Below, in pieces: positions 51,917 through 60,854 of a stretch of 64,000 nucleotides of DNA. The translations under genes were made by a program, and so were the position numbers. Below the pieces are notes generated by a model. That model saw only the letters and a program-made list of their open reading frames with translations. It was not told the origin of the DNA and searched no databases. Position 1 is the stretch's first letter, and every line of letters starts with the position of its first letter. Location: contig OZ220224.1 of the NCBI GenBank assembly GCA_964291485.2, positions 372,001-436,000 on the forward strand, read 5' to 3'. Origin of the DNA: Kistimonas sp964291485. GTDB lineage: Bacteria > Pseudomonadota > Gammaproteobacteria > Pseudomonadales > Endozoicomonadaceae.

Positions 51917-52681
51917 TTATTCTGAATTGCCCGGGTAGAACGGTGCTTGAATGGTGATCTGATGGTGTGTCAGAAACCCATGGGCTGCCTGGGCAAAGGT
52001 CAGAGCATGAGGGCCATCGCCATGCAGGCACAGGGTATCGGTCTGCAGCGGAACCGTGCCGCCATCAATACTCATAACACGACGATTTACGACCATTTCA
52101 TAGATCTGTGCCAGCGCTGCTTCATCGTTATCGATCAACGCGTCAGGCTGGCTACGTGGGGTAAGCAGACCATTGCGCTGGTAGGTACGGTCTGCGAACA
52201 CTTCATGGGCAACCCGAAGGCCCAGAGTTCTTCCAGCTTTGACCAGTTCACTGCCGGCCAGACCAACCAGTACCAGGTCAGGATTCAGGTCAGCCACTGC
52301 CTTGGCAATGGTTTCAGCCATCGGCGCGTCACGGGCAGCCATGTTATACAGTGCGCCATGGGGTTTGACATGGTGTAACTGTCCCCCTTCTGCTCGGGTA
52401 ATCGCTGCCAGGGCGCCGACCTGATATAGCACCTGTTGGCGGAGTTCTGCCGGTGGTACAGCCATTTCCTGGCGGCCAAATCCTTCTCTGTCCGGAAAGC
52501 CCGGATGTGCGCCGATCGCAACATTGTGTGCCAGCGCCAGTCGCACCGTTTCCGCCATCAACAGCGGATCACCGGCATGAAAGCCGCAGGCAATATTCGC
52601 CGAGCTGATATATGGCATAATCGCTTTATCGTTGCCAGCCCCTTCCCCCAGGTCACAGTTGATATCCAATGTGTCAGGCAT
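51917..52681 (-). CDS. pxpA: 5-oxoprolinase subunit A (LamB/YcsF family)
   Basis: One of three subunits of the bacterial ATP-dependent 5-oxoprolinase that opens 5-oxoproline to glutamate. The 254 residues start with the family hallmark DINCDLGEG, followed by NIACGFHAGDP, VAIGAHPGFPD (with conserved His/Asp) and VKPHGALYN. The ATG at 52681 has GGAAGGA upstream and overlaps the pxpC stop by eight bases. A longer frame from 52714 would overlap pxpC more and lacks a ribosome-binding site. Confidence 0.95.
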   Translation of the reverse strand: MPDTLDINCDLGEGAGNDKAIMPYISSANIACGFHAGDPLLMAETVRLALAHNVAIGAHPGFPDREGFGRQEMAVPPAELRQQVLYQVGALAAITRAEGGQLHHVKPHGALYNMAARDAPMAETIAKAVADLNPDLVLVGLAGSELVKAGRTLGLRVAHEVFADRTYQRNGLLTPRSQPDALIDNDEAALAQIYEMVVNRRVMSIDGGTVPLQTDTLCLHGDGPHALTFAQAAHGFLTHHQITIQAPFYPGNSE

Positions 52682-53645
52682 GCACGATGTCCTTCCATTT
52701 ATAACCTGCCGCAATGCTCAGGCGTTGCAGATATTGCTCTTGTGTTCTTAGTAGCGACTGAGCGTCGTCCAGCGCAATGGGTTCAAAGTGTAATGTATCG
52801 CCGGGCTTCATTTGTGCCAGTCGAGGGATGTCCACACTGATCACCTGCCCAATCACGGGATAGCCACCGGTTGGCTGACTGTCGGCCATCAGGATGATCG
52901 GGTGGCCGTCGTGGGGTACCTGAACCGTGCCAAGGGTGACACCCTGGGTCAGTCTTTCGGCCTGGTCGCGTCGGGTAATGGTGGGACCGGTCAGTCGGTA
53001 CCCCATGCGATCGGAGGCGTTATCAATGCCAAATGGCTGATTGAAAAACGTATGCCAGCTGTCGCTTGAAAACTGTTCAGGATTGGGAGTGGGTAAAACC
53101 CGAACAGGGCGATGTGTGGTGTCAGACATCAAGTCCTGACTTGGAGACCAGTCCATATTGATCCCGGTTGGCAAACTGTAAGGGATATATTCCAGGTTAT
53201 CCCCAGTCGTCAGGGCGCGACCGTGGAAGCCTCCAATGCCTGCACGCAGGTAGGTACTGGCACTTTTCATGATGTGATCGACATGCAGTCCGCCTTTTAT
53301 TGCAAGATAGCCCCGGCACCCCTGACGGATTGATCCCAGTTTCAGTGTCTGACCAGCCTGAACGACAACCGGCTGGTAACAAGGCACAGTCTGATCATCT
53401 AGCTTGGCGGCGACAGCACCGCCGGTCAGGCAGATCACGGTATCCGCATGAAAGCGCAGCGTCGGCCCCATTATCGTGTATTCCATTAATGGCGCTGATG
53501 CTGTATTTGCAAGCATCAGGTTGGCTACCCGCGCTGCGAGAGCATCCATCGCGCCGCAGACCGGCACCCCGAGATGGCGGAAGCCGGGGCGACCCGTGTC
53601 CTGCACGGTGGTGAGTATGCCGCCATCCTCAACGGTTAAGGACAT
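52674..53645 (-). CDS. pxpC: 5-oxoprolinase subunit C (AHS2/KipA, biotin-dependent carboxyltransferase-like)
   Basis: The 323-residue AHS2-domain subunit partners PxpB and PxpA. Characteristic segments are GILTTVQDTGRPGFRHLGVP (about 9-28), GAMDALAARVANLMLAN, the glycine-rich LTGGAVAAKLDD and RLTGPTITRRDQ, plus QPTGGYPVIGQVISVD near the C-terminus. Its ATG overlaps the pxpB stop by one base (TGATG), and its end overlaps pxpA, so the three genes form a tightly coupled operon. Confidence 0.95.
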   Translation of the reverse strand: MSLTVEDGGILTTVQDTGRPGFRHLGVPVCGAMDALAARVANLMLANTASAPLMEYTIMGPTLRFHADTVICLTGGAVAAKLDDQTVPCYQPVVVQAGQTLKLGSIRQGCRGYLAIKGGLHVDHIMKSASTYLRAGIGGFHGRALTTGDNLEYIPYSLPTGINMDWSPSQDLMSDTTHRPVRVLPTPNPEQFSSDSWHTFFNQPFGIDNASDRMGYRLTGPTITRRDQAERLTQGVTLGTVQVPHDGHPIILMADSQPTGGYPVIGQVISVDIPRLAQMKPGDTLHFEPIALDDAQSLLRTQEQYLQRLSIAAGYKWKDIVHA

Positions 53646-54331
53646 CAGGCATCCTCCCAGTGTTCAAAGGTGTCGCGACTGATGGGGTTGAAGCGAACCT
53701 GGTCGCCCGGTTGCAGCAGGGTCGGTGTGGGGTTCGTAAAATCGACCAGTGCGAGTGGCGTTCTGCCAATCAGTTGCCACCCGCCTGGCGTTTCCAGTGG
53801 ATAAATGCCGGTCTGGCCGCCGGCAATGCCGACTGATCCGGCAGGAATTTTCAGGCGTGGTGACTTTTTTCTCGGGCAGCTGATGCTGGGATCCATACCT
53901 CCAAGGAACGGAAAGCCCGGAGAGAATCCGAGAAAATACACCCGATATTCACCCTGGCAATGACGGCGAATGACGTCTTCCGTGGTCAGGCCGCAATAGT
54001 ACGCGACCTCAGTGAGGTCGGGGGCAAATTCAATGTCATAGCAAACCGGGATCTCTATCACCCGGCTAGCATGTGGTAACTGATCAGAAAGGCGACTGAG
54101 GCACTGTTCAAGCTCAGACCACAACGCTTCATAAGTAATCAGGCAGGGATCGTAGTGCACGGTCAGGGTGGCAAAAGCGGGTACCAGCTCCTGCACTGCC
54201 GGTATGCGTGCACGGGTGATCAGTTCGGCAGCCTGGTGCACACGCTGATTGACCGTCTCACTGATCGTATCGCCCAGCGTGATAAGTAATGCGCTGTCGC
54301 CTAATGGCGAACCGGTAAAAGGGATCGTCAT
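53645..54331 (-). CDS. pxpB: 5-oxoprolinase subunit B (AHS1/KipI)
   Basis: The 228-residue AHS1-domain subunit carries the family core RVYFLGFSPGFPFLGG (about 129-144), PRLKIPAGSVGIAGGQTGIY and TPGGWQLIGRTPL, with a conserved histidine in DVIRRHCQGEY. GGAG lies eight bases before the ATG. It is the first pxp gene after the TetR gene, about 60 bp downstream of it. Confidence 0.95.
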   Translation of the reverse strand: MTIPFTGSPLGDSALLITLGDTISETVNQRVHQAAELITRARIPAVQELVPAFATLTVHYDPCLITYEALWSELEQCLSRLSDQLPHASRVIEIPVCYDIEFAPDLTEVAYYCGLTTEDVIRRHCQGEYRVYFLGFSPGFPFLGGMDPSISCPRKKSPRLKIPAGSVGIAGGQTGIYPLETPGGWQLIGRTPLALVDFTNPTPTLLQPGDQVRFNPISRDTFEHWEDA

Positions 54332-54391
54332 ACCAATGACTCCGTCGCTGTAGCAGCGATGATCACCCGGTTATTATTATTCGTTAACGGA

Positions 54392-55072
54392 TTATCCGAC
54401 AGTATCGCGACGCGGCAAATGGGCTGGCAGATAAAGACTCAGGTAAGCCTTTGCGGCACGCCAGCCTTCCCGCGCCATGGTATCGGTAATATTGCCATAT
54501 TCCTGGTGGGACATGGCATAGACTTTGTCCGCTACCTGCAGGGCAATGGCAAAAATATTGTAGCTTTCCGGCAGAGGTGGCAGTTGGTAAAAGCGCCCGT
54601 AAATGGCCTGGATACGCCGTCCCATTTCATCGTCATGCTGGTGATCCGCTGCGAGAATGTCACTGTGCAGGTGCTGACCGAGAATCAGGGCGCGGGCCAT
54701 GGCGTTGCTGCGGTAATAGTCCTGCATCCGCTGTTCCAGTGTGCGGCCGATATCGCTCCAGTGCCGGATGTCTTCAGCCTGAATGGGGGCATCAATACAC
54801 TGGTCAAATGCCTCGAACACTTCCACTGAGAGCGCCTGCAGGAGTGCTTCCAGCTTGGGAAAAAAATGGTAAACAGACGACGGCGGTATATCTGCTACAC
54901 GTGCAACGTCATACAGTGAAAGACTGGTAATCGATTCCGAGGTGACCAGCTCGCGGCCGGCCGCCAGAATCCTGAGACGCCGTTCCAGGCTCCGGGCCTG
55001 ATGTTTACGGCCGGAACCATTGGCGGTTCCGCCCTTGTCCGTGTCATGAGCATCAATCAACAGCGCACTCAC
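54392..55072 (-). CDS. TetR-family transcriptional regulator (pxp locus, upstream copy)
   Basis: The start is GTG at 55072 because a strong AAGGAGG sits six bases upstream; it lies inside the last codons of the permease gene, so the two are translationally coupled. The ~226-residue protein has QARSLERRLRILAAGR, the helix-turn-helix LYDVARVADIPPSSVYHFFPKLEALL and a ligand domain with PLPESYNIFAIALQVADKVYA, matching the paralogue at 51198-51866. Two related regulators bracket pxpABC. It probably controls the permease-pxp genes; the effector is unknown. Confidence 0.88.
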   Translation of the reverse strand: MSALLIDAHDTDKGGTANGSGRKHQARSLERRLRILAAGRELVTSESITSLSLYDVARVADIPPSSVYHFFPKLEALLQALSVEVFEAFDQCIDAPIQAEDIRHWSDIGRTLEQRMQDYYRSNAMARALILGQHLHSDILAADHQHDDEMGRRIQAIYGRFYQLPPLPESYNIFAIALQVADKVYAMSHQEYGNITDTMAREGWRAAKAYLSLYLPAHLPRRDTVG

Positions 55073-56444
55073 CCAAAACCTCCTTACCGGGTGAAGCCTC
55101 GTTCCGACACACCCATTCACCAATACCAATAACAATCACGAGCCCGAGGAGTGTCGACAGGGTATGGGGTATGTCGAAACGTCCCGGGGGTAACACGAAA
55201 AATACGCCAGCCTGTGCAGTAAACAGTAAGGGCAACACGGTAACCAGGCGAACCAGCCAGGGATTATCTGGCAATTGCCAGCCATCAGGATTGTGGCCGT
55301 CCTGTTTTTTCAGCACCCGGTACGCCGGGAACAATAGCAGATAAGGCAGCAGTAAGATCAGGCTGGCAAACGAGAATAGTCCCCAGTAAAGCTGTTCGGC
55401 CGAACCGGCCATGAAACCGTACAGGATAATCGCCGCTGATGATACGACACCTGTCAACAGACTGGCGCCCAGCGGTGTGCCATGGCGGGGATGTTCAATG
55501 CCAAACACAGCAGGCAGTTCCCCGTCATGGGCGGCTTCTGCGGCGGCGCGGTTGGAGCCCAGGCTCCAGGTCACGATATTCGATACGAAGCTGAACAGAG
55601 CCAGAAGGCCCAGCAGGATGATCAGCCAGTCACTGCCGGGCAAGGGTGCAAACAGCCGTTCCAGTGTGGCCAGCAGACCGGAGATCAGGCCGATTTCGTC
55701 CACAGGAAGCGCAACCAGCATGCCGAAAACAGCAAACAGGTATAAAACGGTGATGATGACGCCGGCGGCCAGCAGGGAAACCGGCAGATCACGACGGGGA
55801 TCCTTCATTTCGTCGCCGGCACAGCAGACCAGGTCAAAACCGACCATGGAAAAAATAATCACAGGAAAGAACTGCAACCCTTCGTCCCACCGGGGAGTCA
55901 GGGCGGCAAGGGTAATCTCGTTGGCAATACCATCGCGCAGGGCGGTGACAACACCACCAATGCCCAGCAACAGCACAATCAGAATCTTGCAGCAGGCGCC
56001 GATATTGGGCACCCATTTGCCGGTATCCAGCGACAGGCAGCAGATCGCGACGGCTGCCCAGGTCGCCACCAGGGCAAAAATAATTTGTATGGTTAGCGGC
56101 ATATCCGGCCAGAACAGCTGGGCAAAAACGCCGGTCATCATGATAAAGACGGCCGGCATCCACAGGGCGACATTGATCCAGTAAAGCCAGCTGGTGCGAG
56201 CGGCCCAGCGGGGGCCAAACGCCTGCTTGACCCAGTGGACAATGCCGCCCCGGGACGGACGACAAGTGCCGAGTTCGACACTGATCAGGGCATAGGGAAT
56301 CGCAAAGCAGAGAAAGGAAAGCAGCCACCAGGTCAGTGACTGTATGCCGATGGCCGCCGCCGCTGCCAGGCCGTCGATGGTCAGGATGGCGCTGATCGTA
56401 AACAGCGTGATGTCTCGACGGGTCAGGCGGCGGGCAGTAGACAT
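55053..56444 (-). CDS. APC-superfamily permease of the pxp operon
   Basis: The 463-residue protein has about twelve membrane segments and the APC N-terminal pattern (LTIDGLAAAAAIGIQSLTWW, ELGTCRPSRGGIVHWV). GGGAGA lies just before the ATG at 56444. It is a paralogue of the permeases at 20583 and 57668. Its position between aguA (75 bp upstream) and the coupled TetR-pxpBCA genes allows two readings: an amine exchanger for the agmatine genes or an importer of 5-oxoproline/glutamate-type compounds. The overlap with the TetR gene favours membership in the pxp operon. Confidence 0.88.
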   Translation of the reverse strand: MSTARRLTRRDITLFTISAILTIDGLAAAAAIGIQSLTWWLLSFLCFAIPYALISVELGTCRPSRGGIVHWVKQAFGPRWAARTSWLYWINVALWMPAVFIMMTGVFAQLFWPDMPLTIQIIFALVATWAAVAICCLSLDTGKWVPNIGACCKILIVLLLGIGGVVTALRDGIANEITLAALTPRWDEGLQFFPVIIFSMVGFDLVCCAGDEMKDPRRDLPVSLLAAGVIITVLYLFAVFGMLVALPVDEIGLISGLLATLERLFAPLPGSDWLIILLGLLALFSFVSNIVTWSLGSNRAAAEAAHDGELPAVFGIEHPRHGTPLGASLLTGVVSSAAIILYGFMAGSAEQLYWGLFSFASLILLLPYLLLFPAYRVLKKQDGHNPDGWQLPDNPWLVRLVTVLPLLFTAQAGVFFVLPPGRFDIPHTLSTLLGLVIVIGIGEWVCRNEASPGKEVLGECAVD

Positions 56445-56519
56445 GGCAGTCTCCCAGTGGCGGCAAGGGTCAATAACGTTGTACAGGCGGAACCGGGCAG
56501 GCCGGTTCCGCATCGGGGT

Positions 56520-57611
56520 TTACACGGCAGGTACCTGCTGGGTGATGCAGTGGACATTGCCGCCGCCAAGCAGGATTTCACGGGCGTCCACACCGACAAT
56601 CTCGTAACCCGGGAACAGGTCTGCCAGCAGGGCGCGGGCATCGTCGTCACGAGCCGGGTCCAGCAGGGGCAGGATAATACGCTGGTTGGTGATCAGGAAG
56701 TTGGCGTAGGATCCGGCAAGACGTTCACCGGCACTGCGCTCCATACCTTCGCAGGCATCAATACCACCGGCTTCGTCTTCACGGATGAACAGTGGGCCGG
56801 GGACGTGCATTTTGTGGATAACCAGCTTGCGACCGCGGGCATCGGTGGTGTTGCTCAGTACCTCGTAGGCTTTCTGTGAGATTTCGAACTGGGGATCATT
56901 TTCATCATCGCACCAGGACAGGATGACTTCGCCGGGACGCACGACGTGGATCAGGTTATCCACATGGCCGTTGGTTTCGTCGTTGTACAGACCCTGTGGA
57001 ATCCAGATGACCTTGTCGATGCTCAGGTAATCTTTCAGAACCTGTTCGATTTCTTCTTTGCTCAGGTCAGGGTTACGGCTGGGGTGCAGCAGGCACTCTT
57101 CGGTGGTGTACAGGGTGCCGTCGCCGTCTACATGGATGGAACCGCCTTCCAGAATAATCGGCGCCCGATAGTGTCCGTCGCCTTCCATTTCACAGATCTT
57201 GTGGGCTACCTGATCATCACGGTCCCAGGGGAAGTAGAGGCCATCGACCAGCCCACCCCAGGCATTGAATTCCCAGTCCACGCCGCGACGCTCACCTTTA
57301 TCGTTAACCACATAGCTGGGGCCGATATCCCGCATCCAGGAATCGTTGGTGGTGATTTCCACCACGCGGATATGGTCAGGCAGCAGGTTGCGGGCGTTGT
57401 CGTACTGTCCGGCGGACACAGCCATGGTGAGCGGGGTCACTTCGGCAATGGCCTTGGCAACATTGACGAACGCCAGCTGCGCGGGCTTGCCGCCATAGCG
57501 CCAGTTGTCGGTGCGTTCCGGCCAGGCCATCCACATGCCGGCATGGGGTTCGTGTTCGCCGGGCATCCGGAAGCCGTCTTCGCGCGGTGTGCTCTGGTAA
57601 GTCGTGGTCAT
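56520..57611 (-). CDS. aguA: Agmatine deiminase
   Basis: The enzyme converts agmatine to N-carbamoylputrescine and ammonia. The 363 residues cover the full propeller: MPGEHEPHAGMWMAWPER (16-33), NDSWMRDIGP (89-98), LEGGSIHVDG (154-163), TNGHVDNL with catalytic H216, and GGGNVHCITQQ with catalytic C355. AAGGA precedes the ATG. It is the second gene after a permease on the minus strand and is divergent from putrescine carbamoyltransferase. A half copy of the same gene lies at 19966-20509. Confidence 0.96.
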   Translation of the reverse strand: MTTTYQSTPREDGFRMPGEHEPHAGMWMAWPERTDNWRYGGKPAQLAFVNVAKAIAEVTPLTMAVSAGQYDNARNLLPDHIRVVEITTNDSWMRDIGPSYVVNDKGERRGVDWEFNAWGGLVDGLYFPWDRDDQVAHKICEMEGDGHYRAPIILEGGSIHVDGDGTLYTTEECLLHPSRNPDLSKEEIEQVLKDYLSIDKVIWIPQGLYNDETNGHVDNLIHVVRPGEVILSWCDDENDPQFEISQKAYEVLSNTTDARGRKLVIHKMHVPGPLFIREDEAGGIDACEGMERSAGERLAGSYANFLITNQRIILPLLDPARDDDARALLADLFPGYEIVGVDAREILLGGGNVHCITQQVPAV

Positions 57612-57667
57612 GGTGTTGTTCCTTCTATAAATCGCTATTTGTCGTTTTCGGTTATACGACCCCGGGC

Positions 57668-59059
57668 TTATGCCGGGGCGTTAATCATGCGTTTGACGGC
57701 GCCTGCCAGAATCCATTCACCGATCGCGATAGTGGCGATAATACCGATAGCCACCGGTGCACTGTAGGCCCAGTCGATGTTGCCGTTGGCAATCTCCGGG
57801 AAGATGAACAGGACAACCGCCTGAACAATGAACAGGAAGCAGATGACGCTCAGGGCGATCTGGGTCTTCATGCCGCCGGGTACCTTGTAGGGACGTTCTG
57901 CATCCGGATCAGCCATGCGCAGCTTCAGGTAAGCCGGGAACATGAACAGGTAAGGCAGCAGGAAGATGCAGGAGGAGAAGGCAAAGACGGACCAGAACAG
58001 TTCATCACTTTCACCGGAGCTCAGGCCATAGAGAATGATGACCACGGTGGAGACAATGCCGGTGATCATGTTGGCGCCGATCGGCGTGCGGTGCTTCGGA
58101 TCTTCCTTGCCGACGATGGCAGGCAGTTCGCCGGCCTGTGCAGCTTCCATGGCGGCGCGGCTGGCGCCCATGGTCCAAGTCACCATGTTGGCAATGAAGG
58201 TCAGCAGGGCCAGGGTGCCGATGCCGTACACCATGAACTGGCCAAAGGCGCCGTCACCGAACAGGGTGCGCAGGGTAGAGATGATGCCCGCAACCAGGCC
58301 GATTTCTTCCACAGGCAGGGCCATCAGGATACCGATGGTACCGAAGACATACAGGCCAGTGACAATCGCGGCAGAGATCAGGATGGACTTGGGGATATCC
58401 CGGCGGGGATTGCGGATTTCGCTGCCCATACAGGCGATCAGCTCAAAACCCATCAGGTTGAAGATGATGACTGGCAGGAAGCCCAGACCGGAGTCGATGG
58501 AGGGGGTCATGCTGCTGAGGGTGAATTCGTTGGCTACACCATGCTGACTGGCATACCAGAAACCACCGACACCTAATACAACAATGACCGCGACCTTGAA
58601 CAGGGCGCCGAGGTTAGTGACCCAGACACCGGCATCCACAGAGATATTGCAGATCCAGACGGTCAGCCAGGTCAGGGCGATACAGATAATGATCTGCATC
58701 GGCAGGCTCATGGTCGGGAAGAACATCTCGGCAAACATGCCGGCGAACATGATGTAGACCGCCGGCATCCACAGCCCGACGTTAATCCAGTAGAACCAGG
58801 TGGTGCGAACGGCCCACTTGTAACCGAAAGCGCGCTTGACCCAGTCATAGATGCCGCCTTCACCGGGGTAGGTGGTTCCCAGTTCGGACGAGATCAGGCC
58901 ATAAGGAATGACAAACAGTACCAGGGTGATCAACCACCAGGTAATCGAGGAAGGGCCAATCGACGCTGAGGCGGTAAGGCCGTCAACGACCAGCACCGCA
59001 CAGACACTGAACAGGGTAAGGCTGGAAAGCCCCATTTTTCCCGTGGACTCCGTACTCAT
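57668..59059 (-). CDS. APC permease, probable agmatine/putrescine antiporter
   Basis: 463 residues, about twelve membrane segments, with the APC motifs VVDGLTASASIGPSSITWW and ELGTTYPGEGGIYDWV. The frame continues upstream to 59500, but that extension is low-quality sequence and overlaps the regulatory region. ATG 59059 (or the adjacent 59062) is chosen because GGAG lies seven bases upstream. It is followed 56 bp later by aguA and is divergent from putrescine carbamoyltransferase, the layout expected for the agmatine/putrescine exchanger of an agmatine deiminase pathway. Substrate is inferred from context. Confidence 0.9.
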   Translation of the reverse strand: MSTESTGKMGLSSLTLFSVCAVLVVDGLTASASIGPSSITWWLITLVLFVIPYGLISSELGTTYPGEGGIYDWVKRAFGYKWAVRTTWFYWINVGLWMPAVYIMFAGMFAEMFFPTMSLPMQIIICIALTWLTVWICNISVDAGVWVTNLGALFKVAVIVVLGVGGFWYASQHGVANEFTLSSMTPSIDSGLGFLPVIIFNLMGFELIACMGSEIRNPRRDIPKSILISAAIVTGLYVFGTIGILMALPVEEIGLVAGIISTLRTLFGDGAFGQFMVYGIGTLALLTFIANMVTWTMGASRAAMEAAQAGELPAIVGKEDPKHRTPIGANMITGIVSTVVIILYGLSSGESDELFWSVFAFSSCIFLLPYLFMFPAYLKLRMADPDAERPYKVPGGMKTQIALSVICFLFIVQAVVLFIFPEIANGNIDWAYSAPVAIGIIATIAIGEWILAGAVKRMINAPA

Positions 59060-59580
59060 CATGCATCTCCAGTCAGGTGAACAGTCTTCAGTAAGCTGCT
59101 GGCGCGGGTCTGGACTACCCTGAATCCCTTTCTGGTGGCCGTTGCCGGCGCCGGACAAACTGTTATCAGAGGAAGAAGTCCGTCTGTTCGGGCCGCTGCC
59201 TCTTTGTTGATGGCGATCATGATAAATGTCCATAAATATCGAATCTTGATGCAGATCATGTTTCGATATTTTTCCAATAAAAATCGATTTATATTTTGGT
59301 TGTCGAAATGTTTTGTTCATTATTTGAGCATTCGTGGTTAGTTCTTGGTGGTCTTTATAGGTGTTTTTCGCATTCGGTCTTCGTTTGTTATGGGGTTTTA
59401 TCAGAATTTTAAAAATAAATATCGACTTTTGATCTCGATCAATATCGACTTTTATCGAAAGCCTATGATGCCAACCAACAGAACGAACAACGACCGGCAA
59501 CGGCGATCTTCGGTGCCAACGCGGGTCATTGATGAGCGAACAATCCCGGCTTTAACGACCATTGAAGTAGGAGCATCACC
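59060..59580. promoter_or_regulatory. Divergent control region of the agmatine genes
   Basis: This 520-bp stretch separates the permease-aguA genes from putrescine carbamoyltransferase. It contains seven ATCGA/TCGAT cores between 59234 and 59460, including the inverted pair AAATATCGA (59234-59242) and TCGATATTT (59263-59271) and two direct copies of AATATCGACTTTT (59418-59430, 59440-59452). A regulator-binding array is likely. AGGAG precedes the carbamoyltransferase ATG. Confidence 0.55.
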
Positions 59581-60627
59581 ATGAAACTGCCATCTTCCAG
59601 CGCTACTGAACTGCACAAGCCTGAACTCAAGCACTTCCTCAAGACCCAGGACTTCACCCGCCAGGAACTGACCGACATCCTGGAACTCATGGGCATGCTG
59701 AAAGAAGCCCGCAAGGCCAACGCAGTACCTCAGCTGTTTGCCGGCAAGTCTGTCGCCATGATCTTCGAACAGCCTTCCACCCGTACCCGCGTGTCCTTTG
59801 AAACAGCAGCAACCATTCTGGGCGGCCACGGTCTGTTCCTGTCTCCCAAGGATATCCACCTGGGCGCCAAGGAAAGCCTGGCGGATACCGGCCGCGTCCT
59901 GTCCCGGATGTGCGACGTGATCATGGCCCGTGTTGACGATCACAAGACGGTTGCTGGCCTGGCGGAATACTCCACCGTTCCGGTCATCAACGGCCTGTGC
60001 GACTGGCTGCACCCGACCCAGATCATGGCGGACCTGTTCACCATGATGGAACACCTGCCGGAAGGCCGTAAGCTGGAAGACCTGACCGTGGCATTTGTCG
60101 GCGACGCGACCAACGTCTGTTCTTCCCTGATGTTTGCCTGCACCAAGTTCGGCATGCACTTCAAACATATCGGACCGCAGAAGTACCAGGCGCCCCAGAT
60201 GTGGCAGGATATCGCTAACGAAAACATCAAGACTTCCGGTGGCCGCCTGACCGTGACTGACAACATTGATGAAGTGGAAGGCTGCGACATCCTGATCGCT
60301 GACAGCTTCTACTGGTTCGGTCAGGAAGCGGAGAAGGAAGAGCGTCTGGCAGCCTTCATGCCGAAGTTTGTGATTACCGAAGAAATGATGAAGAAAGCCG
60401 GCGAAGACTGCCTGTTCATGCACTGTCTGCCTGCCAACGATCAGCGCGAATGCACCCGTGAAGTGATGGACGGCGCAAGCTCCCTGATCTTCGACGAAGC
60501 CGAAAACCGCCTGACTGCGCAGATGGCCCTGCTGGTTTACCTGACGCACAAGAGCATCAAGAAGCCCAGCGAAGAAACCCTGGCTTATCATGCAGACAAG
60601 ATCGGCACCCTGCTGAGCCGCATCTGA
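59581..60627 (+). CDS. ptcA: Putrescine carbamoyltransferase
   Basis: It phosphorolyses N-carbamoylputrescine to putrescine and carbamoyl phosphate. The 348 residues have the carbamoyltransferase motifs STRTR (66-70), HPTQ (144-147) and HCLPA (281-285). Beyond these it follows the enterococcal putrescine enzyme rather than ornithine carbamoyltransferase: AMIFEQPSTRTRVSFETA, GGHGLFLSPKDIHLGAKE, RVLSRMCDVIMARV, PEGRKLEDLTVAFVGDAT and FDEAENRLTAQMALLVYL, with an extended C-terminal helix. The divergent permease and agmatine deiminase complete the pathway. No carbamate kinase gene is visible nearby. Ornithine carbamoyltransferase is the alternative, judged less likely. Confidence 0.88.
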   Translation: MKLPSSSATELHKPELKHFLKTQDFTRQELTDILELMGMLKEARKANAVPQLFAGKSVAMIFEQPSTRTRVSFETAATILGGHGLFLSPKDIHLGAKESLADTGRVLSRMCDVIMARVDDHKTVAGLAEYSTVPVINGLCDWLHPTQIMADLFTMMEHLPEGRKLEDLTVAFVGDATNVCSSLMFACTKFGMHFKHIGPQKYQAPQMWQDIANENIKTSGGRLTVTDNIDEVEGCDILIADSFYWFGQEAEKEERLAAFMPKFVITEEMMKKAGEDCLFMHCLPANDQRECTREVMDGASSLIFDEAENRLTAQMALLVYLTHKSIKKPSEETLAYHADKIGTLLSRI

Positions 60628-60675
60628 CCGGAAATGTTGGTCAGGCTACCTTTCTCCGGCCTGACCGGACATTGA

Positions 60676-60708
60676 AACCGGGCTCCTTTTGGAGCCCGGT
60701 TTTTTTTG
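60676..60708 (+). terminator. Rho-independent terminator after putrescine carbamoyltransferase
   Basis: AACCGGGCTCC pairs perfectly with GGAGCCCGGTT over a TTTT loop and is followed by seven or more T. Confidence 0.95.
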
Positions 60709-60854
60709 TTAGTGAAAATTTCTAATCAAGGCATTTAAATGCGCCATTTGTTTCCAGTCGTTTTGGCTATTGAATAAATATGACTGAATTAGCTATGGAG
60801 TATTGAGCAATATGTTATTGAGGTTTTATGGGCTCTTAAGACAGGAAAAAGGGT

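Noticed and set aside
57587..58576. 329-codon open frame opposite the agmatine permease
   Set aside because: Composition (many H, D, G, Q) is typical of antisense of a membrane protein gene; no homology recognised.
59060..59500. N-terminal extension of the agmatine permease frame
   Set aside because: No ribosome-binding site, not membrane-like, and overlaps the regulatory repeats; the ATG at 59059 gives the normal length.
59452..60591. 379-codon open frame antisense to putrescine carbamoyltransferase
   Set aside because: Shadow frame over a well-recognised enzyme; no own features.
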